A DNA stretch of 64,000 nt, from assembly GCA_023410675.1 (NCBI GenBank), contig JAEYPM010000019.1, forward strand, positions 1 to 64,000, given 5' to 3'. The position numbers and the translations under genes are program-made. The DNA comes from Bacillota bacterium (lineage in GTDB: Bacteria; Bacillota; Clostridia; Lachnospirales; Cellulosilyticaceae). The notes under the pieces are model-generated. The model saw only the letters and a program-made list of their open reading frames with translations. It ran no database searches and was not told where the DNA came from. This document shows, in pieces, positions 1 through 8,067 of the stretch. Position 1 is the stretch's first letter; each line of letters starts with the position of its first letter.

Positions 1-402
1 ATGCCATATGGCTGTACTTACAAGGTTTCTTGCCATATGAGCATAATTTGGGTTTCCTAAGGGCTAGAGGCTCGTTGTCAACAAGGAAATTGGAATAAAT
101 GGGACATTTTCATTTGTGGTTCACAGCCTATTTTATATTTTTCTTTTATTTTTTTACCACTAATCGATGACAAATATTTATTGCTCATGACATATACAGA
201 AAGAACATAAATGCTTCACATAATTGAGTATCCATGTATTCTTTTTTAAGGTAATGGCACAGGGATAACTAAAGCACAACATATGAACTGTATATAGCTA
301 AGATAATATTATTAGTATTTTAATAAAATCATATTTTATTCATTTCTCAACTAAATATTTAATAAATATAATAATGATATATTTTTGACTAAATAATGCC
401 AT
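1..402. other. Unassigned left-edge sequence
   Basis: No convincing gene was found here. GCCATATG occurs twice near the edge (3-10, inside the palindrome GCCATATGGC, and about 32-39). GGCTGT near position 10 can pair with ACAGCC near 123, so the first 130 bases could be the end of a structured RNA, but no known class was matched. A plus-strand frame is open from the edge to a stop near 97 (about 31 codons), and a minus-strand frame is open across about 100 bases. Both are too short and have no start. From 130 to 402 the DNA is plain AT-rich spacer. Confidence 0.35.
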
Positions 403-456
403 ACATATAAAGATAATACCAAGTATCATTTGATACTTGGTATTATCTTTATATGT
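403..456 (-). terminator. Long perfect hairpin after rplT
   Basis: A perfect 26-bp inverted repeat (403-428 with 431-456) has a 2-base loop. It lies 27 bases past the rplT stop, so it most likely ends the infC-rpmI-rplT transcript. The U-tract on the minus strand is weak (arm end ATCTTTATATGT), so this could also act as an RNA 3'-end stabiliser or in both directions. Confidence 0.7.
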
Positions 457-482
457 TAACGTAAACTTTGTCTAGGACAAAA

Positions 483-836
483 TTAAATATTTGCTTTTGC
501 AGTATCTACTAATTGTGCAAAGGCTTTTGCATCAGATATAGCTAAATCTGCTAACATTTTTCTGTTGATATCTATATTGGCTTTCTTTAATCCATTCATA
601 AAACGGCTATAAGATATTCCATTGATTCTACTTGCTGCATTGATACGTGCAATCCACAATCTTCTAAATTCACGTTTTCTAAGTTTTCTACCTGAATATG
701 CATAGCTTAATGATTTCATAACAGCTTGCTTAGCTGTTCTAAATTGTTTAGACTTAGCGCCTCTATATCCTTTAGCTAATTTTAAAACTCTATTACGTCT
801 ATTTTTAGTGGCCATACCACCTTTTACTCTAGCCAT
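483..836 (-). CDS. rplT: 50S ribosomal protein L20
   Basis: This is a 117-residue basic protein with the complete L20 sequence: an N-terminal helix rich in Arg and Lys (KLAKGYRGAKS), then the conserved RKREFRRLWIARINAA block and the globular C-terminal domain. L20 binds 23S rRNA early in large-subunit assembly. In Firmicutes it also represses its own operon by binding the infC leader. It is the last gene of infC-rpmI-rplT, 23 bases after rpmI, with a clear RBS (AGGAGG) before the ATG. Length is normal for the family. Confidence 0.98.
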   Translation of the reverse strand: MARVKGGMATKNRRNRVLKLAKGYRGAKSKQFRTAKQAVMKSLSYAYSGRKLRKREFRRLWIARINAASRINGISYSRFMNGLKKANIDINRKMLADLAISDAKAFAQLVDTAKANI

Positions 837-859
837 CTTTTTACCTCCTTATCTCTTTT

Positions 860-1057
860 TTATAAATATGGTAATAACTTTTTCATGTTTTTTTCATTAG
901 TTTTATCTACTAAACCTGGATGTCTTAAATTACGTTTTGTTTTAGGTGATTTCTTAGTTAAAATGTGGTTTGTAAATGCTTTAGACCTTTTTAACTTCCC
1001 TGTGCCTGTTAATTTAAAACGCTTTGCAGCGGCTTTATTTGTCCTTAATTTGCTCAT
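860..1057 (-). CDS. rpmI: 50S ribosomal protein L35
   Basis: This 65-residue, strongly basic protein shows the L35 signature (KLRTNKAAAKRFKLTGTGK near the start, and RNLRHPGLV later). L35 is a small component of the 50S subunit. It is the middle gene of the conserved infC-rpmI-rplT operon, with a strong RBS (AGGAGGATTAATG). The length matches the family. A plus-strand open frame over the same bases is a shadow. Confidence 0.98.
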   Translation of the reverse strand: MSKLRTNKAAAKRFKLTGTGKLKRSKAFTNHILTKKSPKTKRNLRHPGLVDKTNEKNMKKLLPYL

Positions 1058-1103
1058 TACATTAATCCTCCTTTAAAAATGAGTTATATTTTATCAAGGT
1101 AAC

Positions 1104-1610
1104 TTATTTAGGTGCTACCACAATAATCATATTTCTTCCTTCTAATTTTGGTTTTTGTTCAACTGTTACGAATTCATCTAATAAACTCAGTGCTTGTTGT
1201 AGTAACTCACTACCTTTTTCGGTATGCATCATTTCACGTCCACGAAATACAACTGAAATTTTTACTTTGTCTCCATCTTTAATAAATTTCTGTGCATTTT
1301 TCATCTTCGTTTCAAAGTCATGTTTCTCAATGCTTGCTGAAAGCCTAATTTCTTTTACACTAATTGTTTTTTGTTTCTTTCTTGCTTCCTTTTCTTTTTT
1401 TGCAGCATCAAACTTGTACTTACCATAGTCCATAATTTTGCAGACTGGTGGTTTTGCTTGTGGAGCAATTTTAACAAGATCTAGATTTTTTTCGTTTGCA
1501 AGCTTTTGGGCTTCTTTTACAGCAACAATACCTATTTGTTCTCCATCTGCCCCTATGAGTCTAACTTCCTTGTCACGAATTTGTTCGTTAATCAATAATT
1601 CGTTAATAAT
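1104..1610 (-). CDS. infC: Translation initiation factor IF-3
   Basis: IF-3 binds the 30S subunit, prevents premature 50S joining and checks the start codon. The N-terminal domain (INEQIRDKEVRLIG), linker (AAKKEKEARKKQKT) and C-terminal domain (FRGREMMHTEKG) are all present. There is no ATG at the proper start. The GTG at 1616 lies inside the Shine-Dalgarno AGGAGGTG, so it cannot be the start. The chosen start is the ATT at 1610, 5 bases after AGGAGG; a second ATT at 1607 is the alternative. IF-3 genes typically use such non-canonical AUU-type starts, which lets IF-3 limit its own synthesis. It heads the infC-rpmI-rplT operon. Confidence 0.95.
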   Translation of the reverse strand: MINELLINEQIRDKEVRLIGADGEQIGIVAVKEAQKLANEKNLDLVKIAPQAKPPVCKIMDYGKYKFDAAKKEKEARKKQKTISVKEIRLSASIEKHDFETKMKNAQKFIKDGDKVKISVVFRGREMMHTEKGSELLQQALSLLDEFVTVEQKPKLEGRNMIIVVAPK

Positions 1611-1616
1611 GCGCAC

Positions 1617-1888
1617 CTCCTAAAATTGTTTGTTTAATTGTTTTTAATAGATTTGTGTAACCTCTAGCTCACTTCATGTGAGTATGATATCTATGGCTAT
1701 AGCCACTTTCTTAATAAGCAAAAAAGGTGGATAGCCGAAACTATCCACCTCAATAAACACACTAATACATTTTATAAACCATACTCTTAACATTTTTATT
1801 ATATAATGTATGCAATATAATTAGTATGACCTTACTAACATGCTTGTCGTAAGGTGAGAAGAAATAGCTTCTACTTATTTTGATTACA
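1617..1888 (-). promoter_or_regulatory. infC leader, probable L20 leader attenuator
   Basis: A 270-base untranslated leader precedes infC. It contains one hairpin with stem CCTTAC/GTAAGG (1830-1835 with 1849-1854) and then a strong intrinsic terminator (1726-1749) about 110 bases before the start codon. This layout matches the L20 leader of low-GC Gram-positives, where excess L20 promotes premature termination of infC-rpmI-rplT. The assignment rests on position, operon identity and the terminator. The L20-binding fold itself was not verified. Confidence 0.65.
1720..1749 (-). terminator. Attenuator terminator in infC leader
   Basis: On the minus strand a perfect 9-bp stem (GGTGGATAG with CTATCCACC) has a TTTCGG loop and is followed at once by six T residues. 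It lies between the infC promoter and the infC start, so it can act as a regulated attenuator. It would also stop readthrough from thrS. Confidence 0.85.
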
Positions 1889-1897
1889 ACATAATAA

Positions 1898-1926
1898 ATG
1901 CTACCATACATTTTTTTTGCTGTCAA
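1898..1926 (-). promoter_or_regulatory. Candidate sigma-A promoter for infC operon
   Basis: On the minus strand TTGACA (1921-1926) is separated by exactly 17 bases from TAGCAT (1898-1903). It starts just after the thrS stop codon and would give a transcript beginning near 1888, at the head of the infC leader. Confidence 0.6.
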
Positions 1927-1934
1927 GTATTGAT

Positions 1935-3905
1935 TTAGTTTTCTTGATCACTTTGAATATCTAGTAAATAATTATATTTTTCTTTTATTTCTTTTTCGAT
2001 ACGTTCGATAAAACTGAAAAGGTCTTGTTTTCCTTCATCACCTTTTTGTCTGCTTCTTACTGAAACCTGTTTGTTTTCCATTTCTTCAGCACCTACAATT
2101 AATATATAAGGAACCTTTTCTATTTGTGCTTCTCTAATTTTATATCCTATTTTTTCTGTACGATGATCAGCTGCTACTCTAATTCTTTTTTCACTGAGTT
2201 CTTTAACAACTTCTTGTGCATAATCATAATATTTATCAGAAATAGGAAGTACTTTTACTTGTAGTGGTGCAAGCCATGTTGGGAATGCTCCTGCATATTT
2301 TTCTATTAACATAGCTAGTGTTCTTTCATAACATCCTATTGAAGAACGATGGATAATATATGGATGCTTTTTATTTCCTTCCGCATCAATATAAGTCATT
2401 CCTAATCTTTGTCCTAAAGCGAAGTCAATTTGTATAGTAAATAGCGTATCTTCCTTGCCATGAACATTTCTAAACTGAATGTCTAATTTGGGTCCATAGA
2501 AGGCAGCTTCTCCCATTGCTTCAGTATAATCAATTTCTAAATGATTAAGGATATTCCTCATAAGATTTTCTGTTTTATCCCATGCTTCTGGATCATCAAT
2601 ATATTTCTCAGTATTATTAGGATCCCATCTTGAAAATCTATAGCTTAAGTCACCTTGTATACCAAGAGTATTCATAACATATTTAATAAGATCTACAGCA
2701 CCTTTAAATTCCTCTTCTAACTGGTCTGGTGTACATACGATATGTCCTTCTGCCAATGTAAATTGCCTTACTCTAATTAATCCATGCATTTCTCCAGAAG
2801 ATTCATTTCTAAACAAAGTCGATGTTTCATTATAACGTATTGGTAATTCTCTATAGCTATGTTGCTCTGCATTGTAGATAGTAAACTGGAATGGACAAGT
2901 CATCGGACGAAGTGCAAGAATTTCTTTATCTTTTTCCTCATCACCTAATATGAACATACCATCTTTGTAATGATCCCAGTGTCCCGACATCTTATATAAA
3001 TCATTTTTTGCCATAAAAGGTGTTTTTGTAAGCACATATCCTCTTTTTTCTTCTTCATCTTCAATCCATCTTTGCAAGATTTGCATAACTCTTGCACCCT
3101 TTGGCATGAGAAGAGGGAGTCCTTGCCCTATTTTATCATCTGTAGTAAATAATTTAAGCTCACGGCCAAGCTTATTATGATCTCTTTTCTTAGCTTCCTC
3201 AAGCCTTGTCAAGTACTCCTGCATATCTGCCTTTTTAGTAAATGCAGTTGCATAAATACGAGCAAGCATTTTATTTTTTTCATTACCTTTCCAATAAGCA
3301 CCAGCAGTACTTAATATTTTATAGGCTTCAATCCCTTTTGTATTCATAAGGTGGGGGCCTGCACATAGGTCTACAAATTCACCTTGTTTGTAAAATGAAA
3401 TTGTTTCTCCTTCTGGTAATTCATTGATGAGCTCTATCTTATAAGGTTCTTGTCTTTCCTCCATAAGTTTAATAGCCTCATCTTTTGGAAGTTCAAACCT
3501 TTCAATTTCAAGCTTCTCTTTAATAATCTTTTTCATTTCCTTCTCAATAGCTTCTAAATCTTTTTCTGTAAATGGTTTTTCTACATCAAAATCATAATAG
3601 AATCCCTCATCAATAGCAGGTCCTATAGCAAGCTTAGCATTTGGATACAATCTTTTTACCGCTTGTGCTAAAATATGGGATGCTGTATGTCTAAATGCCC
3701 ATTTACCTTGCTTATCGTTAAATGTTAATATTTCTAAGCTGCAGTCCTTTGTTAACTTTGTTCTAAGATCTTCTAATTTACCATCTACACATCCACCACA
3801 TGCTACTCTTTTTAATCCTTCACTTAAACTACCTGCTACATCTAATATTGTGATACCACTTTCATATTCTTTTACAATACCATCTTTAAGTGTAACTCGT
3901 ATCAT
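1935..3905 (-). CDS. thrS: Threonyl-tRNA synthetase
   Basis: This enzyme charges tRNA-Thr with threonine. Domain order is complete: TGS domain (about residues 1-60), SAD/editing domain with the HxxxH motif (HTASHIL), class II catalytic core (RPMTCPF, then FRNESSGEMHGLIRVRQF) and C-terminal anticodon-binding domain. The start is placed at the internal ATG (3905, MIRVTLKDG) because AAAAGGAG lies 7 bases upstream; the longest frame begins six codons earlier without an RBS. The product is 656 residues, normal for the family. A T-box leader controls expression. Confidence 0.98.
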   Translation of the reverse strand: MIRVTLKDGIVKEYESGITILDVAGSLSEGLKRVACGGCVDGKLEDLRTKLTKDCSLEILTFNDKQGKWAFRHTASHILAQAVKRLYPNAKLAIGPAIDEGFYYDFDVEKPFTEKDLEAIEKEMKKIIKEKLEIERFELPKDEAIKLMEERQEPYKIELINELPEGETISFYKQGEFVDLCAGPHLMNTKGIEAYKILSTAGAYWKGNEKNKMLARIYATAFTKKADMQEYLTRLEEAKKRDHNKLGRELKLFTTDDKIGQGLPLLMPKGARVMQILQRWIEDEEEKRGYVLTKTPFMAKNDLYKMSGHWDHYKDGMFILGDEEKDKEILALRPMTCPFQFTIYNAEQHSYRELPIRYNETSTLFRNESSGEMHGLIRVRQFTLAEGHIVCTPDQLEEEFKGAVDLIKYVMNTLGIQGDLSYRFSRWDPNNTEKYIDDPEAWDKTENLMRNILNHLEIDYTEAMGEAAFYGPKLDIQFRNVHGKEDTLFTIQIDFALGQRLGMTYIDAEGNKKHPYIIHRSSIGCYERTLAMLIEKYAGAFPTWLAPLQVKVLPISDKYYDYAQEVVKELSEKRIRVAADHRTEKIGYKIREAQIEKVPYILIVGAEEMENKQVSVRSRQKGDEGKQDLFSFIERIEKEIKEKYNYLLDIQSDQEN

Positions 3906-3992
3906 ATCTATGCTCCTTTTCATCCTCTTATATAGAATTTAAATAATAAATTATTATTTGTATTACTTTTTTATTTAATATAAATTTGCAAT

Positions 3993-4256
3993 AAAAAACT
4001 CTCATCTTTTAGACAAAATCATCTAAAGGACGAGAGACTTATTCCCGCGGTTCCACCTTCATTGTCTTTAATTTTATAGAAAATAAAACTAAAAACCTCT
4101 TAATATAATAATGACTATAACGTAGTCAACGTATTGTTTTTCAATCACTCCGAGGTGGTCTTCACTCATATTCTTTAAAAATGCTCACAACTATGCATTT
4201 TCTCTCTGTAAAAGTTATATAAGCTACTCTTCTCATCACAGCTTTTACCTATTTAA
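3993..4256 (-). promoter_or_regulatory. T-box leader (threonine-specific) of thrS
   Basis: The conserved T-box sequence AAGGTGGAACCGCGG reads on the minus strand at 4045-4058. It is followed by an intrinsic terminator (stem CTCTC...GAGAG, 3999-4036) and six T residues (3993-3998). Upstream there are a stem I region with an AGAGAG element (about 4200) and a candidate specifier loop containing ACC, a Thr codon, at 4157-4159. Uncharged tRNA-Thr would pair with specifier and T-box and favour readthrough into thrS. The T-box call is certain; the exact specifier register is likely but not proven. Confidence 0.95.
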
Positions 4257-4281
4257 TTAAACCTTCTTATTATTTCTTTAT

Positions 4282-4310
4282 ATTTTAATCAATAATATTT
4301 TACATGTCAA
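4282..4310 (-). promoter_or_regulatory. Sigma-A promoter of the thrS T-box transcript
   Basis: On the minus strand TTGACA (4305-4310) is followed after 17 bases by TAAAAT (4282-4287). The -35 box overlaps the last codons of ytxC, so the promoter is partly inside the upstream gene. The predicted start lies just ahead of the T-box stem I. Confidence 0.7.
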
Positions 4311-5166
4311 TACCTTTTATATCAACAAGCTTACTGGTTTCCTTGCAATACTCACACCCATCGCAATAAACTATCTTATTTTCAAAAATACTTTCTAAGG
4401 TTCTAAAAAATTGCATTTTTTTACAATTTTGTTTTTGATGAATCACAATTAGATTGGGGCATATTGCAATACATACATTCATAACAATATCTTCTATACT
4501 CATATCACGATCGGATAAAAAATCTATGCAATGTTCTTCTATATATTCTTTTGTCACATCATACATTTTGCTGTTTAAGATTTGTACTTTATGATTCTTC
4601 AAATAAATTATGTGTATTTGTTCTTCAATAGCATTTTTAAGAAGAACTATTTCCTTGATAAAATTGATAAAGCTCTCAAACTTCTCTTTCATTTTATACT
4701 CAGAGATTAGTGTATAAAGAATATCCTTTAATACGATCTTATATTCTTTTACCCTAAATTGAATCCATCCATCTATATGGAGTATATGGTCCTTTTTAAT
4801 GTGTTCCAATACAGGTAAGTAAATAAAATAATAGCTTAAATAAGATGAGCCTTCCTCTTTTAATAAATAATTATTGAGTATAAACTTATCCTTTATTTCA
4901 TTCTTAACTTCGTTTGAAACATCTTTAAGGCTATTAATATATTTATCAACAAGTTCTAAGATCACTTCTTGTTGCACAATGTCTGAAACTATATTTGCAA
5001 GATCTTCGATACAATCTTGTTCTTCAAAAATATATTTATAAATAAAAGTTTGACTTAAAGTATTTGTACGTAGCTGATCATTTAAATGTGACAAGTTATC
5101 ATGACTTTCTATTTTATTAAGCAGTATTTCTTTATACTTCATTGTATATAAAATATATTGGCTCAT
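4300..5166 (-). CDS. ytxC: YtxC-like sporulation protein
   Basis: This 288-residue protein resembles the YtxC family of putative sporulation proteins. It is rich in charged helices and ends with a conserved-looking block (CIAICPNLIVIH, then FENKIVYCDGCEYC) containing clustered cysteines. No signal peptide or membrane segment is evident. The position immediately upstream of thrS matches the B. subtilis order ytxC-thrS, which supports the call. The start ATG has GAGGAG 6 bases upstream. The molecular function of this family is not known. Confidence 0.75.
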   Translation of the reverse strand: MSQYILYTMKYKEILLNKIESHDNLSHLNDQLRTNTLSQTFIYKYIFEEQDCIEDLANIVSDIVQQEVILELVDKYINSLKDVSNEVKNEIKDKFILNNYLLKEEGSSYLSYYFIYLPVLEHIKKDHILHIDGWIQFRVKEYKIVLKDILYTLISEYKMKEKFESFINFIKEIVLLKNAIEEQIHIIYLKNHKVQILNSKMYDVTKEYIEEHCIDFLSDRDMSIEDIVMNVCIAICPNLIVIHQKQNCKKMQFFRTLESIFENKIVYCDGCEYCKETSKLVDIKGIDM

Positions 5167-5258
5167 AAAAATCTCCTCAACTAGTTCTTATAATTAATAT
5201 ATGGAGTGTAACTTGTCAAATTTACTTGTCTCTTATATTATTACCACTAAGAAAATAA

Positions 5259-6128
5259 TTATGAGCTTTTTTGTAAAAGGTTCTTTATTTCTGTTTGAGA
5301 GAACACATACTTGCTGTTACAAAAATGACACACAAGCTCTGTTTCTTCTTCTAAAGCTATTTCTTCTAGATCATTTTTGCCAAGGCTTATTAATGCCCTT
5401 TCCATCCGCTGTTTTGAACAATTGCATTTAAACTCTATTTCTTTCTTCTCCATAATATCAATATCCTCAAGCAACATCTGTATAATATCTTCAACAGTTT
5501 TACCTGCTTCAAGATAAGAAGTCAGGGAATCAAAGGCTCTAATTCTATTTTCCAAATGAGAAATTGCCTCGTCATCTGCATCTGGCAATACCTGTATAAT
5601 AATGCCACCTGAATGCTTAATACTATAGTCTAAATCTACTAACACACCTAATATAACAACTGAATTTGTTTGCTCTGAAACTGCGAAGTAATAAGTCAGA
5701 TCCTCTGCGATTTCTCCTGAAGGCATAGAAATTTGCCCTGTATAAGGTTCTTTTAAGCCTATATCTTTCATCACTGTCATTACTGCATTGCCTAGTGCCT
5801 TACTGACATCCAGTTTTCCATTAGAATTGAGCGGTATATCTACATGAGACTCATAAGCATAACCTTTTACATTGCCAAAAGCATCTGCTTCTGCAATAAG
5901 TCCTTTTATTGGCCCATCTCCTCTAATAGAGACACTAACTCTATCTGTATCATTTTTTAACATGAGCCCCATCATGGAAACTCCTGATAATAGTCTTCCC
6001 AATGCTGCAGATACAACTGGTGACGTATTATGATATGCTCTTGCAGTATTTACAGTATGTGTTGTATTAACTCCAAAAAATCTAAAATTTTTACTTTTGT
6101 CTGTCCCTCTTAGTATATAATCCCTCAT
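5259..6128 (-). CDS. hslO: Redox-regulated chaperone Hsp33
   Basis: Hsp33 is a cytoplasmic holdase switched on by oxidation. The N-terminal fold (RDYILRGTDKSKNFRFF, GRLLSGVSMMGLMLK) is followed by the C-terminal zinc switch CNC and then CHFC, about 30 residues apart, which supplies the four zinc-binding cysteines (CxC-x(27-32)-CxxC). The start is set at the ATG at 6128 (289 residues); the longer frame begins inside the upstream gene with a non-homologous 32-residue extension. It begins one base after the methyltransferase stop, so the two are an operon. Confidence 0.95.
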   Translation of the reverse strand: MRDYILRGTDKSKNFRFFGVNTTHTVNTARAYHNTSPVVSAALGRLLSGVSMMGLMLKNDTDRVSVSIRGDGPIKGLIAEADAFGNVKGYAYESHVDIPLNSNGKLDVSKALGNAVMTVMKDIGLKEPYTGQISMPSGEIAEDLTYYFAVSEQTNSVVILGVLVDLDYSIKHSGGIIIQVLPDADDEAISHLENRIRAFDSLTSYLEAGKTVEDIIQMLLEDIDIMEKKEIEFKCNCSKQRMERALISLGKNDLEEIALEEETELVCHFCNSKYVFSQTEIKNLLQKSS

Positions 6129-6129
6129 T

Positions 6130-6894
6130 TTATTTGTTCCTTTCTTTCCCTTTCTCTCTGGCCACAAAAGTCGCTCTAAGAGTATTTTCTGCATAAGGTT
6201 TATCTGTATAATCATCATAAACACTTAAGAGTTCTAAGTGAGCTTCTTCTAATAACTTTTTGATCTCCTCAATTTCATATGCTCTTTGATAATGAACTTC
6301 TTCTGTTCTCTTATAATGCCCTTGGCTTTCTTTAATAAAAAAATTAACTTTAAATTCATTGATCATTTCTTTTTTATCAAAATAATTTTCCCATATATAA
6401 GCAGCATCTTCAGTCTGGTAAGCAAAGGTTTGATCATTGAGTACTTTTTCATATTTATAGACTGTATTCATATCAAATATGAATAGTCCATTGGGTTCTA
6501 AATAATTATTCACCCATTTAAACGTATCTAATACTTCCTCTTTGTGTAATAAATAATTAATGCTATCACAACTACTATAAATAACATCCACTGTACCATA
6601 TAACTCAAAATCTTGCATATCTTGGTGAAGATATAGTATATTCACTGGTTCATCCATCTGATAATTCATAGCTTCCATAAGCATTTCTTGTGAATTATCT
6701 ATACCAATCATTTCAATCCCTTTCTTAGCAAACAATCGGCTCATTATTCCTGTACCACATCCTAAGTCACACATAATTTTAGGTGTTACCCTATAATGAT
6801 TCATTATATTTTCTATAAATAATGCCCATTCTTCATAAGGAACATCGTCCATAAAAGTATCATATACTTTTGCAAATTCTTCATAAGTTGCCAT
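6130..6894 (-). CDS. Class I SAM-dependent methyltransferase
   Basis: The protein has a Rossmann-type methyltransferase fold: motif I DLGCGTGIMSRLFAKKG (about residues 40-56), an acidic residue after strand 2 (IGIDNS) and motif IV region (DVIYSSCDSINYL). It resembles small Firmicutes methyltransferases of unknown substrate. The start is placed at the internal ATG (6894) because GAGGTG lies 6 bases before it, giving 254 residues. It is translated just ahead of hslO, so a role alongside stress protection is possible. The substrate cannot be told from sequence. Confidence 0.85.
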   Translation of the reverse strand: MATYEEFAKVYDTFMDDVPYEEWALFIENIMNHYRVTPKIMCDLGCGTGIMSRLFAKKGIEMIGIDNSQEMLMEAMNYQMDEPVNILYLHQDMQDFELYGTVDVIYSSCDSINYLLHKEEVLDTFKWVNNYLEPNGLFIFDMNTVYKYEKVLNDQTFAYQTEDAAYIWENYFDKKEMINEFKVNFFIKESQGHYKRTEEVHYQRAYEIEEIKKLLEEAHLELLSVYDDYTDKPYAENTLRATFVAREKGKERNK

Positions 6895-7006
6895 CTCTTC
6901 CACCTCATATATACCCTATTCTCTATAACAACTTATTATAGCTTAACTAGTCCCATTAAGTATAGAGAAACAACTCAAATAATTAACCTATATAAATAAG
7001 TATCCC

Positions 7007-7402
7007 CTAATCCAAAAGCTCATGGGCATATATTTCTTGAGCTCCTGTAATAATATCACTAATGTCTCCTGGACAGCGTATAGGTAATTCTATCTCTAAA
7101 TTGCTCATCATTTTAATCATCCCTTGTTTATGTGAATCATCTGTTGGGGCATCTTTTATAGCATCTATAATAACATCAAAATCGTAAATCTTACATATTT
7201 GGTCTGTTCCCCCAAGCAAGTTTGTCATATCTTCAACATTACTCGCACTTAATTCTTCTTCTCTTATTCCTGTTTCTTTGCAATCCCTTTCCATTTCTTG
7301 TGTATAATATTCTTGAATATACTCTGTTACATAATTTCCATCGTCAAACTTAATGATGTGATCATTTGGAAGCATTACTATATAGTTCATAACAACATTC
7401 AT
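7007..7402 (-). CDS. Unknown 131-residue acidic protein
   Basis: No family was recognised. The product is hydrophilic and acidic, with no signal peptide or membrane segment. It has a conserved-looking centre (GGTDQICKIYDFDVIIDAIKD) and a Pro/Cys turn (LPIRCPGDISDII). A purine-rich AGAAGGG directly abuts the first ATG, so the second in-frame ATG (7390, MNYIVMLPND) may be the real start. It is monocistronic, between the methyltransferase unit and the divergent fur-type gene. Codon use looks like its neighbours, so it is probably a real gene. Confidence 0.7.
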   Translation of the reverse strand: MNVVMNYIVMLPNDHIIKFDDGNYVTEYIQEYYTQEMERDCKETGIREEELSASNVEDMTNLLGGTDQICKIYDFDVIIDAIKDAPTDDSHKQGMIKMMSNLEIELPIRCPGDISDIITGAQEIYAHELLD

Positions 7403-7541
7403 CCCTTCTCTATATTTCTTTTCTTCTCATAGTATCCCTTCATAATTGATATATATACTTATGATCTAGTTCTAGGACAAATACTCTCTCTCTACTTTAT
7501 GTAGTAGCATGCTGTGTATAGTTTTCTTTTAGAAACTGGTG

Positions 7542-7601
7542 TATAATGAACTTATAGAATGCATACAAAGAAACATATATTTTAAAAAGTGAATTCTATA
7601 A
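7542..7601. promoter_or_regulatory. Upstream region of fur-type gene with inverted repeat
   Basis: A TATAAT (7542-7547) precedes the gene, with no good -35 box. Just downstream TTATAGAAT (7552-7560) and ATTCTATAA (7593-7601) form a 9-bp inverted repeat 32 bases apart, and CTTATAGAA recurs at 7616-7624 near the RBS. These repeats could be operator half-sites or a leader stem. No canonical Zur or Fur box was recognised. Confidence 0.35.
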
Positions 7602-7637
7602 CTGGCATTTAGCGTCTTATAGAAAGGATTTGTAAAT

Positions 7638-8057
7638 GTGAGTAAACAAAGTAGCGACTTGTTAGCAAGTCATGGCATTAAATGTACTATGCAAAGAATA
7701 CTTGTCCTAAATATTTTAAACGAACTTTCTACTGCTTCTACTGCCGAGCAAATCTATTCAAAAGCAGTAAGTATTAAGCCTCATATCAATCTTTCTACTA
7801 TATATAGAATTTTAGAACTATTTACTTTTAAAAAAATTATCACAAAGCATATTCTTAGTGAAACGAAAACGGCAGTTTATGCCCTTAACATACATACACA
7901 CAGACATTATATGGTCTGTGTGGGGTGTCAAAGTATTATCCCTTTAGATGATTGTCCATGCGATATTATAAAAGAAACGATTATGAAAAATACAGATTTT
8001 AAAGTAGTCGATCATAAATTAGAGATACTTGGTTATTGCTCAAAATGTAATAAATAG
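7638..8057 (+). CDS. Fur-family metal regulator, Zur-like
   Basis: This 139-residue repressor has the Fur winged helix (KCTMQRILVLNILNEL, then HINLSTIYRILELF) and the C-terminal dimerisation domain with the His-rich metal site HTHRHYMVCVGC and a second CxxC near the end (CSKC). The four cysteines form the structural zinc site. The start is GTG at 7638: the overlapping ATG reads straight into TGA, and AGAAAGGA lies upstream. Its tail faces znuB, 10 bases apart. The zinc-type ABC transporter next door suggests it senses zinc, but PerR or Fur roles are not excluded. Confidence 0.85.
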   Translation: MSKQSSDLLASHGIKCTMQRILVLNILNELSTASTAEQIYSKAVSIKPHINLSTIYRILELFTFKKIITKHILSETKTAVYALNIHTHRHYMVCVGCQSIIPLDDCPCDIIKETIMKNTDFKVVDHKLEILGYCSKCNK

Positions 8058-8067
8058 CTATTTGATA

